NCBI GenBank assembly: GCA_020746105.1
Contig: CM036620.1
Location: 2,247,118 to 2,311,117, forward strand
Direction: 5' to 3'
Length of the DNA: 64,000 bases
Source: Trogon surrucura
Taxonomy: Eukaryota; Chordata; Aves; Trogoniformes; Trogonidae
Below, piece after piece: positions 27,901-39,508 of this stretch (its first letter is position 1; each line of letters opens with the position of its first letter). A model generated the notes under the pieces. The model did not search any database, was not told where the DNA came from, and was given only the letters and a program-made list of their open reading frames with translations. Both the position numbers and the translations under genes were made by a program.

Positions 27901-30900
27901 AGTTTGAAACAGAACACATAAAAAAACCTTGGCTGCAAACTTTTATGTTTCCTGATAAACTTTTTTAATCAGAAAACCCCTTAACTGACTATTTATTGGC
28001 AGTTTCTTTACAGTTCAGCTGGTTCAGAGAGACCAGCGTGTTTGGAGCTTTTCATTTACGCAGAGGCTACAAAGTAAGTACAGCCGTAGTAGCTCACGAA
28101 GTCGTGACACAGCAGGAGAGACTCCTGTGGTAATTGATACGAAATCTAAACATGAGCCTTGGAAGTGTGCAGGGGCCATCAAAGTTAATTGTTCTTGAGC
28201 GTAAACTGTTGAAAAGCTAAATCTCTTCAGGGAAGGATTTGTGGAAGTGCGGTGTTCTTCAGGGAACCACACGAATCTGCGTTGCAATAACCTGTTTCCT
28301 GAGGTTTCCTCAGGGATCATTGAGAATTTATAGGAAGGCTGTGTTTTTTTGGATTTACACCGCCTTTACCAGCTGCACACAATTCCGTCTTGAGTGACTA
28401 CATTCCATAAAAGCAATTAGAGAAAATTCTGGGCTTCTTATTTTCATTTCCTTTAGTAGTTCTGTGGAGACAATTTCTCTTTAATAAGTAACCAGAGCAC
28501 GCACATGCAGTGAGAGAGAATGAGCCTGCACGTTTATCCTTCTTTACACTGAGGTTCTTTGGTAAAATGCTGTTACATTTCCATGCATTCTGCATCAAGT
28601 GCAACAATATATTGTATAATTTCGTAAGAACTCTTCGAAAGAGCGTGGTAAGATATACTTGTGCATGTGCTGGGTGGTGGAAGGCACAAAGGGAAACACT
28701 GGAAGCCTTCAGCTCCCTGAGGAGGGCCTGGATACCTAAGGCCACGCAGACGAGCGATGTAATTTCTTCTCTCATTCTTTCTGGTGCTGCTGCTTGGGAA
28801 CGCGGTACTCTCAATACGAAAATAAAGGTCTTTTCTTTCAAAGCAACAGCACAACGAAAGAAAGCAAAACCTGACCTCATTTGTTGGTAGCAGGGCAGAG
28901 CTGAACTGCAGCTCTGACCTATTTCTCCCGAGTTACAATTATCTGCTGTAATGGTACCACTTTGCTTTTTAAATCCCGGATTACTGTACTTTGAGATTTA
29001 GAGAAGTTCCTCTCTTTCTGATTGCAGACCTTGTTACTTCGGGGACAAGCCAGCGTGAAGAATGAATGAATGCACCTGAATGAGCAAAGACAAGGTAAGT
29101 GACCAAGTCATCGTAATGAATTTGTAATTTTTATTTGAATGGGTTTATATGTATGTATATTTAAAATTTATTTATATGTACTTTCATGTGTGTGTGTATA
29201 CGTGTTTTAAAAAAATGTACTTCCATATGCATATGTGTCCCCACGCAGAATGATCCACACTGAGGTCATGTGATGAGGGATTTGGGTTTTGTTCGTTCGT
29301 TTGGCAGACTGCGCTTCACTGAGATCTGATCGGCCTCTCTGTGCAACGTGGGAGTGATAAATCTAAAAGACTGGAAGAAATCAAGTTCTTACATATTAAG
29401 AACCAAACCCCTTGGTGATAGAAGTTGACATAGCTGCCTTTAAGTCAATTTAATACTTGCCTAAATCAATGGAAGGAAAGTGAATTACATTACATGAGGA
29501 TCTGGTATTTATAAGCTGATTTAATTTTTTTTTTTTATTTACAGTCTTTCCAACCTTACAAAAGAAACATTTTTCTTCCCCTGAGTTTCATAGTTATCTG
29601 TGTCACCAAAATGGATAGAAAATATGTTTTCTTCTGTTTTCCTCGAGTCGAATTCTCTTAGTAAATTTTCCATCTTCAGAACATACCGTTCATCTTTTTT
29701 TCTGTTTTACCACTCCGGATAACCGCTAGCAGCATTCACAGCAGCACTGCACTGTTAACAAACATTGACTCCTGCCAAACCCAGTCACGGAGAAATTGTG
29801 AATCAGGTTTTCACAAAGCAGAGGATTAGCTCTGAAACTGAGTTTTCAGTCAAAAAAACCCAAGCCAACTCCTATCTTTTTATTTACCCCCTGCTTTCTA
29901 GCACGTTTTAAGCTTTGCCCCAACCTGTAAGCACTGACCAAACACTTAATGCCATGACTCTTACGCAACCGTGTGCCAGCTGCCATAAACATCCAACAGG
30001 AACAGTTCAGGCCATTCATTTTGCCCAGGTCGGACTTCCTTTATTCAGTCCTCTTATCTTTGTCTGCCTTCCGTTTCATGGAAAGATCGTTCCCCTTTTT
30101 TGGTCACAGATCTGGGCTATACGAGGCGATCGGATAAAATGGTTGTTCGAGGCTTGGTTTTGCCCTCTTGCCTTTCATCCCTGTCAGTAAGATGCTACGA
30201 GCGCAGAATACATGAATTTTAAAGAGAGATGGTCTTGCAGTGCTTGCAGAAGGCCGAGTTCAAGCAAGGATAAGAAAGTAAACTACAAGTTGAATTCCTC
30301 TTAGTGAGGGGCCCCGTGTGTTTTGGGTTTTTTTGATTCCTGTGCGAAGTCATTAAGTTTTGCTGGGAGGGGAATGGTACTCGATGCAGTTTGGAGGAAG
30401 ACATTTATGGCTCCATCCCCGGAGGGCTGACACGCAGGCGAAGCATCTGCTAGCAGCAGCTCAATATGCAGGGGAGGATACAAGTATTTGGAGGAGCATT
30501 AGGGTAGGCTTTGGCTGAGGCAGCTGAGAAAGGTGAAAAATTGCTGCTTTTACTTAAACGAATTTTTCGTCTCTGTCAAGGTAGCGAAGATGGGATTCAG
30601 ATTCCACCACTGGAAAATTTTTGGAGCAGAAGTGAACAGAAGATACTGCCACGGTTTGCTCGAAAATGGGCCAGAAAATTTTCATTACTCCTGAGAGCAG
30701 GCAAAAGGTGGCTGCACTTGAGGTGAGGAGAGTTTTGCCGTAAAAATGAGGACGTATATTAAAATGCCCAACACTAGCTATAAGAATAAACCAAACGTTT
30801 TCCTTGTCCTCTGAGCAAAACAACTCAGCACATACATCAGAAAAGGCAGATGAATAATCTGTTCAGTCTTAGATCACATCTCTCCGAGGAATTACAGGTA

Positions 30901-33900
30901 CTTTGAATCTTGTGGCTTGTACTGTAGCAATAATGTGCATTTTTTAGGTAGGACTGCTCTATAATTTTCTTCTTTTTTTTATCTGCATACATTTTTTTTT
31001 TGTGATAGCAAGATAATTACATTAAAATGTCTTCCACTATATAATCAGTTACAGAGTTATTATGGTTATTCTCATAATTAATTACTTTGCTACCCAATAA
31101 AACACGTAGCTACTTTCAATGCCGGGACAATTTATAAATATCCAATATTTAACAATCGCTCAATACATGTTCAAGTAAAATTCCTAATAGCATCAACAGA
31201 TTAAAATTTAAAAGTGTAAAATTTGTTCTAAAAGTTTCATGACAGATAATTTCAGTTAGAAGAAACACACACTTAACCCTATCAGTTTGTGGAACCAGCG
31301 CTGTAATAATCTGATAGCGAGAGACAGATAAAAACACATGTATCCATTTGTATAGATGGGATGTAAGTACTCATTATCGCTTACATGATGCACTGTTTAA
31401 TACCGGGTCGTGTTTCTAAACTATACATAAAATTCAAGATTATGAAATGTATCCCCCAGACATTTTTTCAGCTGTTTATCTCATCTTCTTAGAACAGAAA
31501 ACTTTGCTGCAAGGAAATTGTAATGATAGAAAGTCCTTGCTAGGTAAAAGTAGAAAAACATTTTTTACACTCTAAAAACTTAGAGCGATTTACTCATTCT
31601 CTTTTGACATCACTACGTCTTAAAGATAAAAGCGGATTAACTTGATAAAGTCGTAAACGGTTTGTGATTTTTGAATAGGATTTCAGAGCATGAAATTTTG
31701 ACCAAAATAGGGAAAAAAAAATGCGGTTAACTCTAGAACTGCTCAGGGCTTAAGTGCTAATTAAAACCCAATATGTTTAAAATCAGAAGCGCGTGTCCAG
31801 CTCTCCCCTCTTCTGACTTTTTCCCTGCTAGCTCAAATGGTGGTTTTGGGAGAAGAGGAAATAAAATTTCTCTTCCCCATCTGTTATCTGACATTTGAAA
31901 AAAGTCACTGTTTGACCAGTAATGAGAGAGTTAGCGGCATTTGGGCTATAAATCATTACCCTCTAATTTGCAAAGCTGGTGCATTTTTAAAGGCAAAACA
32001 GATAATGCCCTGTGTAGAAATGGTCACGTCACCCAAGATGTAGAGCCTCAGCCAAGCATTAAAATACCAAACAGATGGAGGAGAGCTTTCAAGGGAAGGT
32101 ACGCAGGGGGGAAATTGCTGTGAAATATAAGGGAAGAAAACTCTGCCAAGCTCAACAGGACCATAGAAAGTGTTAATGATCCAAGGATTACCTTTTTCAG
32201 AACTAAGCGAAGGATATTCTTCTAACACAAACATCTAATCAGGAAGTAGCATGTACCAACCTGGGATTATCCCCGAAAGATGGAATTGGAAAGGATTTCC
32301 CATCCTAGTTACTTCAACTTTCTAAGGATCGCGCTTAGACAAAATATCCTGAAGCTGACTTGACAACTTCACAGAACAAGGAAAAAAACAAAAAAAAAAC
32401 CCCAAAACCAGATGTTCTGTGTTACGGGAGACTTCATATTAATGAATCATACATATTATGTAAGCAAAGGACACACACCAAAAAAAAAGAGACTGAGGGA
32501 AGGTCACGAAATAGATCACTGTTGTGTCAGGCGCTGTGAAAAGATGGAGTATGAGACAACTCCTGCTCAAAGAATTTAAGCTCTAAATAGAAATTGGGTG
32601 GGGAAAGCTGTAGAAGGCCAAGTCAAAGAGATCAGGGTTTTAAGAGTAAAACTGGTGGGTGTTCGGCCGGTTTACTTGCGAGGGCGTTACACGATAACAC
32701 GGAAGGGAAATGAGAAAGGCAGAAAAGCTTGGGACCACCGTAGAGTGCTGACGAGAACAGGGTCGCTTGCTCAGAAGAGATTATTAACGTGCCTCAATGT
32801 TGTCGCTGAATACGGGCGCTGAAGATTAGGCTGTGGAGCCTGTCGAGGTCCCCTCTAAATCCACACTACCCACACCTCAGGCACATACCCTACAAACATA
32901 CCGCCTGGTATTATTAGATTGGCAGATCACTAATTGTCCGCACATTAAGAGACTTCCACAGTGAAGAAACACTTGCGTTACACAAACCACAGGAATTCCT
33001 ACGTGTGTACGCGTGAACCAGAGCCCCTGAACCCAAGAAGTGTCTGTCTCTTTCTGTTATCAAACGTGAGACACAGTCTGTGCGCTACGTGGGTGAAAAT
33101 GGAATATAGTTCTTTCTTGGAACGTTTGCAGCGAACAGAGTGGGAGGGGGAAGCGGACAGATGTTTGCCCTCAGGGCTGTGGTAAGAAGGCACCAGGAGT
33201 CAGTGACTGCGGGAGAAAATGTCTCCGCAAGTGAGGGTCTGTTCTTCACGACAGTCACCTCATCCTCCTCGTTTGATAAAATGCCCTCTAAAGGATTAGT
33301 TTTAGCTGTTTGGCTCTGGGCAGAGAAAATGGAATGTGTAAGCTGTGTAAAGTCATAGACTGTTCAGAGAAGAGCTGTGCTTTGCTTAAACACAGTATCT
33401 TATCTACTTTGTGCCATGAAAGAATAATTTTCAAATTTTTTTTTTTTTTTGTACATTCTACCTTGGCTCTGGCTTTCCTCTTTCCATCCTGCCTACAGTT
33501 TTGGTTTTTTTGCTTGTTCGTGGGGGAAAAGCAATAGGTAAGAAAAGCCTAATTGAGGCAAGATTAATCCATTTCCAGGGAGAATAGGGAAAAGATTTAT
33601 TCTCTCCCTCCCTTCCACAGATGTCTTGTAGGGGCTCAGCCTTGCCCAACATATGTACCTTTATTCATTTACTTCCTTCTCATCCTCTGGGAGAAGCCTA
33701 TTTCGTGTGATTTATGGACTTGGCTGCCTTGTTTGTATCCGTGTTAATAGTACGATGTATTGAACGCTCACATACTAGTCGTATTCTCAGATGCGAGCGA
33801 AGGGGCTTTATCTATGTTGAAAAATATGTACATTTGGCTTGCCACATCTAGGAGTTACCGTAAAGAACATGTTGAAATTGGAACCTCTGAGCTGGCAAGA

Positions 33901-36108
33901 AACATAAGGGTTTGAATGAGTGGGATCCAGCAGAGCTGCTGAAATAAAGCTTCAAGTTCAGAAGAAATGGGCAGCCTTTTGATCCTGCGCTGTGATTTTC
34001 TTTCTCTTCGCCGACTCTCACCTCGGGCTGACAACTTCAGCTAATGCCGGCAAACACTAGCAACTGATGGAGGGAGGAAATATTTATTTTAAATAACTAC
34101 GTGATGAAAGGCTGCGAGAGGAGATGAGGAGAACGTCGGAGTCCGATTTAATTTATATAGAATTGAATGGGGCAAGAGGAAGGAGCCGGTGCTGAGCACC
34201 GCGTGCATTCTTTTCTCGCTAACCTGGTGCTTGAGACTGGTGTATCAACAGAACTTTTACAGTTTTTTCTGGAAAGGACAGCTCTAAAGGTCACCCCGTG
34301 ATATCACAGAATGGTTTTACTCTGTCTGAGAGATGCATCCTTACAACAACCCAGAAAAGAGTGTCTTTACTTATGGTCGGATTCAGAAACCTGCCATTGA
34401 CATTAATAAGCTACTTTTTAACCTGCAGTTTTCTTTTTCAACCTGAGCTTGTGATTTTGAGGGCATCTACTAGAAGGTTTTTTAATTCAGTTCGCAATTG
34501 TCAGTCACTTTCTTTAGTTCAGTCGTTTTTCTCACATCTCATTTTGCATAATATTGTTTTCACTTGTAGAACTCTGTAACAGCACCTAAAATATGCCATT
34601 ATTCAGTGCTGGAAATGGCTCTTTGAGTTTGGACACTCTTGTATTATTCGTAGAAACTCTACAGCTGTTTGAGCGCTGCCATCGAACTATAGATAGGTAC
34701 TTGCTCCTACTCTTTGTGCTCAAGGCTGTGAATTCCTCTTTGTGCTTCGGTTTGCAGAGCTTTGGTCAAGACAGTAAGTGTCCACTCTGTCATCATCTCA
34801 AGGCATGATTGCCTACGGTTTTTATAGCGTATGGATCTTCCCTTTTACCCACTTGATTCTGGCTCCGACCAGTCATGTAACATTTCATTTATAAAGAACA
34901 AAACCTGCCAAACCCACCCCTTGAAGCCCACCAGATGCAAGTGCTATTTAACTGAGGTGGGTGAATGGTAATGCAAAATTCCAATTGTTTTTATTTATCT
35001 GCGGCAATCGATTTGAAGTACGTCTTCATTTTTGCTAAGTGTTTCCCTGACATTTTTCTTATTACCTTGACTCCTGCTAAGTGATTTTTGCTCTCTCTTA
35101 CCTGTTTCTACTTTTCCATTCCGTGTTGGCTCAAGGGTCTCCTTACCAGTGTACTCTTGGTTCACCATAACATGAGAACTATCCAGGATGCCTTTTTGCA
35201 CAGCACATGATGCACTAATGGGTTTTGTCTTTTCCTGTGTGACAGGAAGGATTTCTAATAGGATCCTTTCAATATTCTTTTCTTCTGCGCTCTTCTGAGC
35301 TATCTGAAATTCTCTTGGGTAATTATGAGGCCGTAAGTGCTGATGCACTCCATCACCAATACAAATTTGCTCGTAAGCTCCAGAAACCTACGACTCCTGT
35401 ACACCGACCTCATGTCCTTGTTCAAGGAAGCCTGTTCGTACTCCTGCAGAATCTAAAATTAATCTCAGTTCATCGTAAGACGCGCTAAACTCTCTGAGGT
35501 TGGGATGCTCAGCAGTCCGTGGCTGCGTATCATAAATCCCTGCATTCTAGTCCTCCCGGTCAGCCTTCTGAGATAATTTCTGCACAGCCTAAATCCAAAT
35601 CAAGAAAGCCAACGTGTCCTGCACATCTCTTCATTTCCTTCAAAACTCCCAGCAGCCAGTCTGTTTGCTACGGACTAATTTTCTATCATTTGTTTGATTC
35701 CCTGTATGAGCACACTGATCACATTTAATACCTTTTGGGGAAAGCAAATGAGACGGTAATTTGGGAGTTATTTCTGAACAATGATGTTCATTTTAAATCA
35801 GAAAATTCTACTGCTGCAAGGAATTAGCGATTGTTTTCATGCTCATGAATAATCAGTAGTATTTGAAAATGATTTCCACTGCTCCGTCTCCAAATAAAAA
35901 CGTGGCGTTTCTCCTCTCGCTCTGAGATCAATGAAGGGAATTTGTCTTAATCTTTCCTAAACCATCCAACCTCCACAACTAATAGTTGCAATAAGGCAGT
36001 TGGCAGGTCACAAATACCGGCCCAGGGGGGTTGTCATGACTGTGAATAAGCAATTTTAGTGCTTGACACATCACCAAGAGACGTTTTAACCTTAGCAATT
36101 ATTTTTTC

Positions 36109-36188
36109 TCAAGGTCAGTGACATCATGAAAGGGGCCAGAAACCTATTTCTTTGGACAATTAGAAGCAGAGATTGCTCTTGACCTTGA
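36109..36188. promoter_or_regulatory. Candidate regulatory cluster: paired ERR/SF-1-type half-sites with a CRE-like site
   Basis: TCAAGGTCA at 36109-36117 and its exact reverse complement TGACCTTGA at 36180-36188 are extended nuclear-receptor half-sites of the SF-1/ERR type. TGACATCA at 36119-36126, one base from a full CRE, adjoins the first. An AT-rich MEF2-like stretch (ATATTTATAG) follows the second at about 36188-36197. The motifs are seen directly; regulatory function and any target, such as CAMK2D about 19.7 kb downstream, are inference. Confidence 0.3.
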
Positions 36189-37102
36189 TATTTATAGGGT
36201 CCCAACCATCATGAGGCTTGCAATGAGAAGTTATACGAGTCTCCAGAGCAACTCCGCCAAAAGTGCGGAAAAATTCCAAAATAGCAAGAATCCGTGATTT
36301 CATTGTGCGTGGCTAATTGTTTTTCCTGAAAGAAAATCTCTCATGTTTGGCAGGTACGTTCGTAACAAAGAGATAGCGCGGGTTGTAAATCCCTGAGCAG
36401 CTATTATTGCACAATTGAACTTTGTAACTCATATATATCTCCCCTGAAAATGCAGTAATATGCTGCTAAAGCCAGAAAAAAAATGGGATTTGGGGCTATG
36501 GTGTTTCATTGTGAGCTGTACAGCAGGAATCTGAGACTTGTTTTTAAGAAATGATTAGTTAGGAAGCGTGTCAGCGTGATACATATCAGAGTGTGTCTAT
36601 GCAATATATGTACAATGACGTGGTCTGCTAGTTCACTAAATGAAAAAAACCCCACGCTGTGTAAACTGTATTTTTTTTAACAAGCAGGGGACAGAAACAC
36701 AACTGTTTCTGACAAAAACAATTTCTTTCTGTCTGTCGCTGTTAACAAATAAGAGGAGGACACAGGTAAGAGGCAGAACTTTGATGAATCAAAAATCTGT
36801 TGTCTGGTTCTCTCATGCCACAGTCAAAACTGTCTTTATCTTCATGTGGAGGGGAGAGTCTCCTCTTTGGGCTAAATCCCAGCTGAATCTCGGCTGTCTC
36901 TAGTTGGATGTCTGAGCATCTAGTTCATCTGAGTGTCCCTTCATCACTTGGAAGCAATTATTTGGAGATAGGTTTGGCTTTATCGTATTCGGTTGATGGT
37001 TATATGGGACTTGTGGTCCTGCAGTTTATTGAAATAGATATAGATAGAAAGAAGTTTGTTTTTATTTTAAGCAGAAATAGAGAAGCTCTGGTGAGATGTC
37101 GT

Positions 37103-37116
37103 CCCCCCCCCCCCCC
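37103..37116. repeat. C14 homopolymer
   Basis: Fourteen consecutive C residues in otherwise AT-rich intergenic DNA. Confidence 0.85.
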
Positions 37117-38639
37117 AAATAATTGTTATAATGAAATTTAGACACGTAATTAAAAGTAATACGTAGAATTTGGCTTTACCATTTGAGAAAGAGAAAAGGA
37201 AATCTGAACAGCTGCCAGGGGAAGATTTGAGGATGACAGGGAGAAAGGAAACTTATCTTCTGATCAGAGACTAAAACCCAGGAATGAAAGAGGATGCAGT
37301 TGCACTCTGAATGCAGAAGTGGTATTAACAGCATTTGGGGACAAGCTTAATGGAAATTAAGGGACGATGGTGGAAGAGAGCAAATGGCTCCAAGCTGAAA
37401 ACGGATATGAATAGGCTGGACATGAAGCAAAGTTTCCTAACCGTTAATGTTGTATTGGCATGGAGAAGAATTTTAATCTAATTAGCAGAGGAAGATGAGA
37501 GGTGAAACCTGGCCATATTATAAAAGGCTAAAATGGCCTAGAAGCATCCTTCTAGTCCGGTGCGTTTAATTCCTGGGTGTGGCATGCCTAGAACAAAGAC
37601 AAAGCCTGTAGGCAGGTTTAGCCGCAGAGGAATGAGGTAAGAAAAATTGGAAAGAAAACCAAGTAGCTCATGAATGTCTTGCCAAGATGTCCGTGTTGCC
37701 TCAAGTGTTGTTGTCCCCATTGCAATTTCGTAGCCTCCGTCCATTCTGTTCGTTTTTATGAATCCAATCAAAAAGAAACAAACTAGTAAATAGTTAAGCA
37801 AGTATATTTCTAAATTAAAGGTGGGACATTGAGCAAATACAGACAGTGGTTGATGGTAGGAAATAGAACCACTTGCGTTCTACATGCTTTCCTCTCATCA
37901 GCCTGTTTCCCATTTAGCCGCTCAGAAGCCGTTAACTTGGTAGCGTTATAACTCATCGTGTGTATCTCTGCATTTTGGGTCACAACCAATCTTTTTGTTT
38001 TAAGCTGCTGTAGGTTATCATTATCGATTCATGCATTTTCAGTGTAATATTTGTTAGTGATAATCCTTCTTTTGTCACTAAAAAAAAAAAATCTTACAAA
38101 AATTCTGTTGGGAACACTTGAATGTTTCTTTGTTGAGAAAACTTACCTGAATATAAAACTCCTAAGCTGAAAATAGTCCTCTATACAAATATATAATGAC
38201 CTTATAAACTTGCTTTTCTGTGCAGCAGTACCCTCACTGTTTCTTCTGTTAGTTCGTATTTTTTATCAAGACTAACCTGTTTCTTGGCTCCATAGGATAT
38301 AGATATAGAGCCCATTTTTTTCACAGTTTTTTTTAGTTTAGTTTAGTTTTTAACTAAAAGCGTTGGCCACAAGCTTACCATGCCAATCATTTCTTGGCTC
38401 AGGATCTGTTGCAGGGGTTATCTGTTTCCTGCCTGATTATCCTTGCGGATTGTATACCTTCAAACTGCGTACCAACTGGATTATTTCCTCTGATCCAGGA
38501 TTTCCTACGGGAGCCTGTTCGTTCTCTGCCCCTCTCTTTCTAAACGAGCTCTTCCAGTTTGAACGGTGACCAGGTAGTTCTCAGGCTCTCAGCAGATACC
38601 CTCTCCAGAAGGCTGGGCTGGAAAGAGGGCAATTAATCA

Positions 38640-38710
38640 CGGGCAGGACTGAACCCAGGCTCCCCTGAAGAGCCAGCTTCTCACCGATAAACTCATTACC
38701 TGCTGGCATC
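38640..38710 (-). mobile_element. Possible ancient tRNA-derived SINE fragment
   Basis: On the + strand 'gactgaaccca' (38647-38657) resembles an inverted pol III B box. About 35 bases later 'accgataaactcat' (38683-38696) resembles an inverted A box. Order and spacing fit a tRNA-derived SINE head in minus orientation. No tail was recognised, and the match is imperfect. Confidence 0.3.
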
Positions 38711-39383
38711 ATTGAAATTCTCTGGTCACAGCTATTAAAGCCAAAAAGGATCAATAGCTCACCGTGCCTGCCTCTCTGCGTAAAACAGACCGTTCTGTTC
38801 CACGCAGTCACCTCTGAGCTGAACCCAACCACTCGGATGCGGTGAAAATACCTTTGAGAAGAGCAGCCGGTGTAGTTATAGGAGCATCAGAAGATACAGA
38901 CATTCGGCTCTTGAGCAGTTTGCCTCCTCTATGAGCATTAGGAGAAGTGGGAGGTGCTAATACCTTGAATCTCCCCGATTCATGTTATTACATTCACTAG
39001 CTTACAGTCACCTCGATTTTTAACCAGATCAAAACTTTCACCTGACAAGCAGCATCTGTAATGCCATGCCTTCAACTATGGCATTTGCTTATAAAAATTT
39101 TGCATAAAAGTCTATGTTATCCCTATAGACACGTGAGATAACACCCTTATGAGTAGTTCAGTTATGAAATGAAGTCATCCACATTAAAAAAAAAAAAGAG
39201 CCTGAAAGGCAAAGCAAAGGTGCTTTACTGGGAAAAAAATATTAGGGACTTATATTCAACCCTATCTGTTAGAGACAACACACTATGAGAAAGTGTCTAG
39301 ATCTCACCTGAAGCCCTCTCCTTCTTATTATTAGCACGTGGCTTTTTCATGCCAGGAGCCTGTAATGTTTCCATGAGCTTTGC

Positions 39384-39475
39384 AGAATCATAGAATCATA
39401 GTATGGCCCAGGCTGGAAGGGACCTTAGAGATCATTTAATCCAACCTCCCTGTCATGGGCGGGGACGCCTCTCAA
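39384..39475 (-). mobile_element. CR1 LINE, 3' end fragment (inverted)
   Basis: The + strand begins with tandem copies of the CR1 terminal octamer in inverse form (AGAATCAT repeated). It continues with the well-known bird CR1 3' UTR block around 'ctggaagggacctt' (about 39412), 'ccaacctccctg' and 'catgggcgggga'. The homology stops near 39475. This is a short 5'-truncated insertion, much better preserved than the two older relics, and it is the clearest avian marker in the window. Confidence 0.9.
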
Positions 39476-39485
39476 TACTTAGTGG

Positions 39486-39508
39486 ATTTTATTTTATTTT
39501 ATTTTATT
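39486..39508. repeat. (ATTTT)n simple repeat
   Basis: About four to five copies of a TTTTA unit, ten bases beyond the truncated 5' end of the CR1 fragment. Confidence 0.85.

Larger units (their letters stand above)
24961..39383. other. Intergenic DNA, no gene recognised
   Basis: No protein-coding gene recognised. Items of note are a 67-base exon-like cassette (29028-29094), an approximately 480-base patch open in three frames (28398-28890), a minus-strand 117-codon frame (34995-35348), a cluster of regulatory-like motifs (36109-36188), a C14 run (37103-37116), a TTTAG-type tract near 38330-38355 and a possible tRNA-derived SINE (about 38640-38710). Confidence 0.65.
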
